Origin: JBOGXF01 sp050694275
GTDB taxonomy: Bacteria; Actinomycetota; CADDZG01; WHSQ01
Reading direction: 5' to 3'
NCBI GenBank assembly: GCA_050694275.1
Contig: JBOGXF010000021.1
Coordinates: forward strand, 1 to 11,206
DNA: 11,206 nucleotides
Made by a program: the position numbers and the translations under genes. Every line of letters begins with the position of its first letter. The first letter of the stretch is position 1. The notes below the pieces were generated by a model. The model searched no databases. It was not told the DNA's origin and was given only the letters and a program-made list of their open reading frames with translations. This document shows, piece after piece, positions 5,719-11,206 of the stretch.

Positions 5719-7893
5719 TCAGTCGTCCTCGTCGTTGCCTCGGTTCCCGGGCGGGCCGCGGCCCTCCGAAGGACCTTTCTCCTCTTCCTTCTCTTTCTTC
5801 GGCTCCGGCGGCTCGCACGGTCCGCCGGGCTCGGTCCCGATCAGGAAGGACTCCGACTCACGGTACTTCTTGGGGGTCGAGTCGTCGGCGAGGCATCCCG
5901 TGCGGGAGTCCACGACCACAGTGACGAACGCCCCCTCCGGCACCCTGAAGTCGCTCGAGGGCACGCCGGCAAGGGCTTGCGACATGAACGACTGCCATAT
6001 GAGCGCAGGCCACGTCCCTCCGCTGACCGTGATACGGGTCGGGCGGCAGATATCCGGGTCGGGGACCGCGCAATAGGTCTTCATCTCGATCGAGCCTTGT
6101 GGGTAGCCGATCCACACCGATGCCACGAGATCCGGTGTGAAGCCGACGAACCACGCGTCCCGCCACTCCTGCGCGGTCCCGGTCTTGCCCGCGGCGGGCC
6201 GCCCGATCTGCGCAGCGGCTCCCGTTCCGCCTTCGATGACCCTTTGAAGCGCGCTGCTGGTCAGATAGGCCGTGGCGGGCTCGAGCGCTCGATTCGAGAC
6301 GGGATCCTCCTCGAACAGGATCTCTCCCGACCGGGCGTGGGTGATCTTGGTGATTGCGACGGGTGGATGGTGAACGCCGTTGGTCGCGAGAGTCCCGTAC
6401 GCGGACGCCATGCCCAGCGCGTTTACCGGGTTAGTCCCGAGCGCGGCGGAAGGGACCTCCGAAAGGGGGGTGCGGATGCCCATCTTGCGTGCGGTTTCGG
6501 CGACGTCTTCTGCCCCGACTTCCAGGATCAGTTGAGCGTAGACGACGTTGATGCTGTTGATCGTTGCGTCGAGCAACGACACCGATCCGAACGCAGACTC
6601 CTCGTAGTTGCACACTTGCCAGTTCCCGCCCGCGTTGGCTTCGGGAAAGTCCATGCACGAGTCGGCCTCGTACGTCTGGGACAGCGAGATTCCCTCGTCG
6701 ATGGCGGTGGCGAGGGCGAAGGGCTTGAAGGCCGAGCCCGCCTGGCGCCCCGTGCCGGGAGCCGACGATCGTCCGAGGTCGGGCTCCCCGGCGATCGCGA
6801 GATTGAGCTTCGCAAACGGGTCGTTCTTCTTGCGCGCGAAGAAATTGCGCCCCCCGACCATCGCTCGCACGTACCCGGTGTCGGGTTCGATCGCCACCAG
6901 CGCGCCGTGGGGATCGCTTTGTTGGTTGAGGGTCTCGGAGATCGCCTGCTCGGCGGCGACCTGCATGTCCAGGTCGGCCGTCGTGTGAATGCGAAGGCCT
7001 CCCTTGATGAGCTGCTGCCAGCGCCGGCGAACGGTCTTGCCGAGCATCTCGAAGCGGTCGTCGAAGACGAGGAGACGTTTGACGTAGTCGATGAAGTAGG
7101 CCGCCGGATAACGCTGATCGTTCCCGGGCCTCACCGCTCTGAGCGGCCGGGAAGATGCCTTCGTCGCTCTCTCAGGAGAGATGAACCCAAGCCCGGCCAT
7201 CTGATCGAGTACGACCCGTCGCCTTCGTTTGGCTCGCTTGGGATGCGCGTGCGGGTCGAAGTAGCTTGGGGATTTGATCATTCCCGCGAGCGTGGCCGAC
7301 TGAGCGAGCGTGAGATCCTCTGCGGGCTTTCCGAAGTGCGTCTCCGCCGCGGTCTGGATGCCGTAGCTGCCCTGTCCGAAGTACACGGTGTTCAGATATC
7401 GCTTAAGTATCTGCTCCTTCGACAGTCGCTTCTCGAGCTGACGGGCGAGCGCGATCTCGTCGAGCTTTCGGCCGAGTGTGTCGCGGGTGCGCTCGCGTGG
7501 GGCGATGAGCGTGTTCTTCACGAGTTGCTGCGTGATTGTCGAGCCGCCCTGCTCGATTCCGCCGTTCGAAACGTTCTCGGCGGCGGCGCGCGCGATCGCT
7601 CTCAGATCGACTCCGTCGTGCGTGAAGAATCGACGATCCTCGATCGCAATCACTGCGCGGCGCGTGTGCCTGGGAACTTCGTGCAGCGAGACGATGGTGC
7701 GATCCTCGCCCGCGTGCAGGTCCGCAATCACGCGGCCGTCGGCGGCGAGGATCTTGGTGGTCTGAGGAGGGTCGAAGACGAGATCGCCCCGGCCCAGCCT
7801 GGGAACTTCCAGCAGATCGCCGCAGGCAGCGAGCGCGACCGCTCCGAGAACGATCACACTCATCATCATGGGGCCCGAATTGCTTCGCCGCAT
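5719..7893 (-). CDS. Class A penicillin-binding protein (PBP1A type) with lipobox-like N-terminus
   Basis: A 724-residue bifunctional peptidoglycan synthase that polymerises lipid II and cross-links stem peptides outside the membrane. The glycosyltransferase domain (GT51, about 75-250) shows IEDRRFFTHDGVD with catalytic E85, GGSTITQQLVKNT (116-128), the RKLDEIALARQLEKRLS motif with E146, and RYLNTVYFGQGSYGI. The transpeptidase domain shows SAFK with nucleophile S387, SIN (S447, N449), and KTGTAQ beginning at K570. The N-terminus is short: M-R-R, then hydrophobic residues 9-23 ending in LAAC (21-24), which meets the lipobox rule, rather than a typical 20-residue membrane anchor. The last 30 residues are a charged Pro/Glu/Lys/Asp-rich tail. 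AAGGGA five bases before the ATG supports the start. It is transcribed divergently from the secreted hydrolase genes. Confidence 0.95.
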   Translation of the reverse strand: MRRSNSGPMMMSVIVLGAVALAACGDLLEVPRLGRGDLVFDPPQTTKILAADGRVIADLHAGEDRTIVSLHEVPRHTRRAVIAIEDRRFFTHDGVDLRAIARAAAENVSNGGIEQGGSTITQQLVKNTLIAPRERTRDTLGRKLDEIALARQLEKRLSKEQILKRYLNTVYFGQGSYGIQTAAETHFGKPAEDLTLAQSATLAGMIKSPSYFDPHAHPKRAKRRRRVVLDQMAGLGFISPERATKASSRPLRAVRPGNDQRYPAAYFIDYVKRLLVFDDRFEMLGKTVRRRWQQLIKGGLRIHTTADLDMQVAAEQAISETLNQQSDPHGALVAIEPDTGYVRAMVGGRNFFARKKNDPFAKLNLAIAGEPDLGRSSAPGTGRQAGSAFKPFALATAIDEGISLSQTYEADSCMDFPEANAGGNWQVCNYEESAFGSVSLLDATINSINVVYAQLILEVGAEDVAETARKMGIRTPLSEVPSAALGTNPVNALGMASAYGTLATNGVHHPPVAITKITHARSGEILFEEDPVSNRALEPATAYLTSSALQRVIEGGTGAAAQIGRPAAGKTGTAQEWRDAWFVGFTPDLVASVWIGYPQGSIEMKTYCAVPDPDICRPTRITVSGGTWPALIWQSFMSQALAGVPSSDFRVPEGAFVTVVVDSRTGCLADDSTPKKYRESESFLIGTEPGGPCEPPEPKKEKEEEKGPSEGRGPPGNRGNDEDD

Positions 7894-8028
7894 CGTGTTC
7901 CCTTTTACCCGATTCGACGGGGCCTACCGGGCGGATCCAGGGGGGCGGCAGGAATCCGGCCCGGCGGCAGCGAAGAACAAGACCAGAGCAAGGTCCGGTA
8001 GCCCACCTCGGCTTGGGGGATGAACCCG
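7894..8028. other. Divergent spacer between the PBP and ceramidase-like genes
   Basis: It must hold promoters for both directions, but I cannot assign confident -35/-10 pairs. On the minus strand AAGGGA (7899-7904) is the PBP ribosome-binding site. A 7-bp inverted repeat, CTACCGG (7924-7930) against CCGGTAG (7995-8001), has a 64-nt gap and may be chance in such GC-rich sequence. Confidence 0.4.
8015..8020 (+). promoter_or_regulatory. Ribosome-binding site favouring the second ATG of the ceramidase-like gene
   Basis: GGGGGA lies eight bases before the ATG at 8029 but overlaps the ATG at 8020, so it can only serve the downstream start. This is why the gene is drawn from 8029. Confidence 0.5.
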
Positions 8029-10086
8029 ATGACCACCTTCTATCGCCGCGAGCGAGGCGGAGCGAGACTCGTCCTCTCCGCCCTCACCGTCTCCTTGCTC
8101 ACCTTCGTCTTCGCCGCCGCCATCGCGTCGGCTACGCCCGGGCCTTCTCCCGAGCCGCGCCCGACACCGTCCGGCCAGGACGGCTGCGACGAGTCCGATC
8201 CCGACTGCGAGGAGCACGGCAATCCCAACGACGGGACGGATGAGTGCGATGAGGACGGCGATGCCGGAGGCGGCAACGACTCGAGGTGCGGGGAGCACGG
8301 CCGGCCCGGAGACGATTGCCCCACGGACCGCGATCGCGGCAGAGGCAACGACGATCGCTGTCCGCCCGGGGACGCCGCCACGACCGATCTCGAGGTCGGC
8401 TTCGGCGTGCGCAAGATCACGCCGGTCGGTCCACCGCCAGGGGAATGGGCCGAATTCTTCGAGGTCAACGAGAAGACCGGTGTGTGGAGCGAGCCGTTCG
8501 AGGACCGCGACGGCGACGGCTGTTACGACCCCGGGTTCGAGACCGACGTCCCGCCCGAGTTCCGAGAGCCTCCCGAGGTGCACTTCGACCAGCCGTGGAA
8601 CTCGGCCGGCGACGCCCACGAGCATGGGGCCTTCGAGGTCGACGGTGTCACCATCTACGGCGACCCGCAGTCGACCGGCAAGTGGGATGGCCTCTGGGCC
8701 AACGCGGGTTTCGGTGCCACGTGTGCCCTCGGGATGCACGACGACACGTGGGCGCGCGCGATGGTTCTCGAGGTAGGTAACAAGACCGTCGCGCTCGTGT
8801 CCCTGGACGTCGTGGGGTTCTTCAACATCGAGGTCAGACGCGCTCGGGAAGAGCTCGGCAAACGCTACCCCGACCTCCCGATCGACGAGCTCGTCGTGTC
8901 CTCGACCCATACGCACGAGGGCGTCGACACGATGGGTCTCTGGGCCCAGCCCTTCGGTTTCGACGGCAAACACCCCGCCTATCAGGCGTTCATTCGCTCG
9001 CAGCTCATCGACGCGGTCCGCGCCGCATACGAAAATCGCGAGGAGGCCTTCGCCAAGTTCGCGGTGACGACCCACACCGCGGGCATTCGCGACTCACGGC
9101 CCCCGGACGTTATCGATCCGTTCTTGCTCGCGGCGCAGTTCGTGCGTGCCGATGGGTCGACGATCGGCACGGTCGTCAACTGGTCCAATCATCCCGAGGC
9201 CCAGGGGTCCGGCAACGGCCTCATCTCGTCGGACTTCGTCCACGGGGCACGGGAGGTGCTCGAGCAGGATCTCGGCGGAACGGCGGTGTACTTCTCGGGC
9301 TCGGTCGGCGGGCTCATGACACCGCTTCGCGCCGAGGTGCCCGGGTTCGGCACCGAGGTCTCGTGGGAGCGGACGTATGAGATCGGTCGCCTGGTGGCCG
9401 TGGCGGCGGAGGACGCGCTCGCCGGCGCGCCGGTACAGGGCATCTTCGACCTCGACTTTCGGCAACGTGACTTCTATATGGAATCCGACAACACCGCGCT
9501 GCGAGCGTTCAACGCGGCGGGGATGTTCGACGTCCCGACGTACGTCGGCGCGCAGTCCTGGGGGACATCGGGTCACCGTGACGGTATCTATTCGGGGACC
9601 GCCGCCGGGACCCAGTTCAAGACCGAGATGGTTGCGGTCCAACTCGGCCCGGCCCTGTTCCTGACCGTCCCCGGCGAGCTCTTCCCCGAGCTCGAGATCG
9701 GAGGCTACGGGCGCGACGACTGCCCGGGGGCGCACACGGGACGGCCGTTCGAGCCGATCATCGCCGACCAGTTCGACGCGCAGTATCAGTTCGTGTTGGG
9801 CCTCGGACAAGACGAGCTCGGCTACATCGTGCCGGGCTACGACTTCTGGCTCACGCGACTGCCGGCGAACGACTCGGACGGCGGCGGGCTGATCCCGCTC
9901 GGTGCGATCGAGGCGGTCGACCCCTGTGGTGAGAGTCACTACGAGGAGACGGTCTCCGCCACGAGCGTCATGGCCCCGTGGGTGACGTGCATCGCGGCCG
10001 AGCTCGCCGGGCGCAACCCATGGGAATCGGAGCCAGCCTGCTCGCGCGACAACACCCACATGCACCCCTACGGCATCGACGAGTAG
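8029..10086 (+). CDS. Secreted neutral/alkaline ceramidase-like hydrolase
   Basis: The 685-residue product has a signal peptide: basic residues, a hydrophobic core (about 15-33), and likely cleavage after ASA at residue 35. Next come a Pro-rich stretch, an Asp/Gly/Cys-rich linker with six cysteines and two imperfect repeats (about 50-115), and a catalytic region resembling the N-terminal domain of neutral ceramidases, zinc amidases that split ceramide into sphingoid base and fatty acid. Family-like motifs are VGFGVRKITP, GMHDDTWARA (H237), SSTHTHEG (H294, H296), NWSNHPEA (H388) and YFSGSVGG; H237 and the THTH histidines are candidate zinc ligands by comparison with Pseudomonas ceramidase. An EF-hand-like loop D159-R-D-G-D-G-C-Y-D167 could bind calcium. 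Bacteria of this type generally lack sphingolipids, so the real substrate may be an exogenous or different amide. The alternative start is ATG 8020. Confidence 0.85.
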   Translation: MTTFYRRERGGARLVLSALTVSLLTFVFAAAIASATPGPSPEPRPTPSGQDGCDESDPDCEEHGNPNDGTDECDEDGDAGGGNDSRCGEHGRPGDDCPTDRDRGRGNDDRCPPGDAATTDLEVGFGVRKITPVGPPPGEWAEFFEVNEKTGVWSEPFEDRDGDGCYDPGFETDVPPEFREPPEVHFDQPWNSAGDAHEHGAFEVDGVTIYGDPQSTGKWDGLWANAGFGATCALGMHDDTWARAMVLEVGNKTVALVSLDVVGFFNIEVRRAREELGKRYPDLPIDELVVSSTHTHEGVDTMGLWAQPFGFDGKHPAYQAFIRSQLIDAVRAAYENREEAFAKFAVTTHTAGIRDSRPPDVIDPFLLAAQFVRADGSTIGTVVNWSNHPEAQGSGNGLISSDFVHGAREVLEQDLGGTAVYFSGSVGGLMTPLRAEVPGFGTEVSWERTYEIGRLVAVAAEDALAGAPVQGIFDLDFRQRDFYMESDNTALRAFNAAGMFDVPTYVGAQSWGTSGHRDGIYSGTAAGTQFKTEMVAVQLGPALFLTVPGELFPELEIGGYGRDDCPGAHTGRPFEPIIADQFDAQYQFVLGLGQDELGYIVPGYDFWLTRLPANDSDGGGLIPLGAIEAVDPCGESHYEETVSATSVMAPWVTCIAAELAGRNPWESEPACSRDNTHMHPYGIDE
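8206..8361 (+). repeat. Two-unit Cys/Asp-rich repeat in the ceramidase-like linker
   Basis: Unit 1 (8206-8289) and unit 2 (8287-8361) share the pattern C-x-EHG-x-P-x-D, then C, then D-x-D-x-G-x-GND-x-RC, with the last cysteine of unit 1 acting as the first of unit 2. Unit 2 is three residues shorter. The similarity is visible at DNA level too (GGAGCACGG in both), suggesting an internal duplication. The spacing of cysteines and aspartates suggests disulphides or calcium binding; that is an inference. Confidence 0.6.
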
Positions 10087-10160
10087 GTCGGCGGCCAACC
10101 CCGGAGGCCTGGGTAGGAGATGGCGCCCTTGCGCCGAAGGGTTCTAGGGACGACAGACCT

Positions 10161-10166
10161 GGGAGG
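10161..10166 (+). promoter_or_regulatory. Ribosome-binding site of the CocE/NonD hydrolase gene
   Basis: GGGAGG ends four bases before the ATG at 10171 and decides the start of the last gene. Confidence 0.65.
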
Positions 10167-10170
10167 TTCG

Positions 10171-11206
10171 ATGCGCACCAACCCGCACGGCACGCGCACG
10201 CGTCGCATCCTGCGCCCCGCGGTGCTCACCTGCCTCGTGGCGGCCCTGCTGGCCCCGGCGCCGCCCGCCTTCGCGTCGCCGACCGACTACGTCACGATGA
10301 GCGACGGCATCGAGATAGCGATCAACGTCAGGATGCCCGACGACTTCAAGAAGGGTCGCACTTACCCGACGATCTTCGAGATGTCCGGATACGACGGCGG
10401 GTCGGCCGACGGCGAGGATCCGACGGGAGCCGAGGGGAGCCGGACCCTCACCAAGCAGTTCTACGACGACTACGTCACGATCCACGCGTCCGTGCGCGGC
10501 ACCGAATGCTCCGGCGGTGAGTTCGACCTCTTCTCGTGGCGCAGCGCCCTCGACGGCCGCGAGGTCATCGAGTGGATCGCGGATCAACCGTGGTCCAACG
10601 GGCAGATCGGCTACTACGGCCACTCCTACGGCGGGATCACCGGATTCATGGTTGCCGCGACCAGGCCTCCAAGCCTCGACGCGGTGTCGGTGTCGGGCCT
10701 AATCGACGATCTCTACCGCGGCATCGTCTATCCGGGCGGGGTCTCGAACTACGGGTTCCCGCTCCTGTGGACCGGAGTGATTCGCCCCCTGTTCGACGTC
10801 GGCGGGGGAACCTTCGACGGGCTCGACAACGGCGATCCTCGCTGCGCCGAGAACTTCCGGACGCGCGGGCGCACGATCCTCAACGACCCGCTCGTCCAGG
10901 GCCTTCAGGACACCGACAACACGTGGTGGCAGGTTCGTTCGCTCATCACCTACGCCGAGCGCATCGAGGTCCCGATCCACATTGCGGGCGCCTATCAGGA
11001 CGAGCAGACGGGGCCGCGCGGGCCCTACCACCTCTTCGAAGAGGTCAAGAACGCCCCGTACAGGCGACTGCTCATGTCCAACGGTGACCACGGCACCCAG
11101 CAGAGCACCGCAATAGAGAGAGAGCGGAAGGCGTGGCTCGACCACTGGCTGCTCGGACGAGGGCCGCGTCCGGCCCGCTCGAGCGTGCGCACTCTGTTCG
11201 AGATGG
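10171..11206 (+). CDS. Secreted CocE/NonD-family hydrolase (X-Pro dipeptidyl-peptidase S15 type), partial
   Basis: The frame stays open from ATG 10171 to the right edge, giving 345 residues of a longer protein. A signal peptide is clear: twin arginines and other basic residues at 9-15, a hydrophobic core to about 28, and cleavage after AFA at residue 35. The alpha/beta-hydrolase domain opens with YVTMSDGIEIAINVRMP, typical of CocE/NonD hydrolases, which cleave esters or X-Pro peptides. The nucleophile elbow GHSYGG places S152; D277 (AGAYQDEQTG) and H307 (NGDHGT) complete a plausible triad. SVRGTECSGGEFDLF and EVIEWIADQPWSNGQIGYYG are strong family marks. The C-terminal jelly-roll domain is beyond the window. 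It begins 84 bp after the ceramidase-like gene on the same strand, so the two exported hydrolases may share a message. The substrate is unknown. Confidence 0.92.
   Translation, partial: MRTNPHGTRTRRILRPAVLTCLVAALLAPAPPAFASPTDYVTMSDGIEIAINVRMPDDFKKGRTYPTIFEMSGYDGGSADGEDPTGAEGSRTLTKQFYDDYVTIHASVRGTECSGGEFDLFSWRSALDGREVIEWIADQPWSNGQIGYYGHSYGGITGFMVAATRPPSLDAVSVSGLIDDLYRGIVYPGGVSNYGFPLLWTGVIRPLFDVGGGTFDGLDNGDPRCAENFRTRGRTILNDPLVQGLQDTDNTWWQVRSLITYAERIEVPIHIAGAYQDEQTGPRGPYHLFEEVKNAPYRRLLMSNGDHGTQQSTAIERERKAWLDHWLLGRGPRPARSSVRTLFEM

Noticed and set aside
4554..5924. 456-residue plus-strand frame overlapping malQ
   Set aside because: It is the +1 shadow of malQ, with Arg/Ser/Pro-rich content and no recognisable domain.
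5977..8001. 674-residue plus-strand open frame
   Set aside because: It is antisense to the whole PBP gene, whose motifs are unmistakable. Long antisense frames are expected in GC-rich genes; the translation is Arg/Asp/Gly-rich without a domain.
7924..9075. 383-residue minus-strand open frame
   Set aside because: It is antisense to the ceramidase-like gene; composition is biased and no motif is recognised.
9094..10098. 334-residue minus-strand open frame
   Set aside because: It is a shadow of the ceramidase-like gene with very high Arg/Val/Glu content and no family match.
10122..10135. Short hairpin GGCGC-CCTT-GCGCC between the two hydrolase genes
   Set aside because: The stem is only 5 bp and no T-tract follows, so it is not supported as a terminator.
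1..11206. CRISPR array, toxin-antitoxin, phage or other defence system
   Set aside because: I saw no regularly spaced repeats, paired small genes, phage genes or nuclease/helicase modules beyond the LigD phosphoesterase and the glycosylase.

Overview
The window is GC-rich DNA (roughly two-thirds G+C by eye). It reads as a chromosomal segment of an actinomycete-type bacterium, probably an uncultured deep-branching member of the Actinomycetota. This rests on a luciferase-like, F420-type oxidoreductase, several GTG starts, an actinobacterial-style class A penicillin-binding protein, a stand-alone LigD phosphoesterase domain, and an Fpg/Nei-family glycosylase of a divergent type. The lineage is an inference; no rRNA or marker gene is present.

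Layout. Positions 1-124 look like one end of an IS30-family insertion sequence: the first codons of a minus-strand transposase run off the left edge, with a perfect ribosome-binding site, a hairpin and a terminal-repeat-like motif. A minus-strand luciferase-like monooxygenase gene (232-1233) follows. It is separated from a plus-strand gene string by a 127-bp divergent spacer holding a 14-bp-arm inverted repeat. The plus-strand string (1361-5706) is tightly packed: an Fpg/Nei DNA glycosylase broken by a one-base frameshift just before its zinc finger, a stand-alone LigD 3'-phosphoesterase, a Mth938-like protein, a flavin-reductase-like FMN protein, and the GH77 4-alpha-glucanotransferase MalQ. 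MalQ converges, with only 12 bp between stop codons, on a minus-strand bifunctional class A penicillin-binding protein (5719-7893) whose N-terminus carries a lipobox-like motif. A second divergent spacer leads to two secreted hydrolases on the plus strand: a neutral/alkaline-ceramidase-like protein with an Asp/Cys-rich repeat linker (8029-10086), and a CocE/NonD-type alpha/beta hydrolase that runs off the right edge (10171-11206+).

How the genes may work together. The glycosylase and LigD phosphoesterase are both DNA end/base-repair enzymes and may be co-transcribed. The remaining genes of that string are metabolic (flavin chemistry, maltodextrin turnover) and show no obvious shared pathway. 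The last two genes both encode exported hydrolases and probably form a secreted-degradation pair. I see no CRISPR array, defence island, tRNA or rRNA. The most notable items are the IS30 end, the glycosylase frameshift with an intact out-of-frame zinc finger, the inverted repeat, the lipobox on a PBP, and the repeat linker of the ceramidase-like protein.
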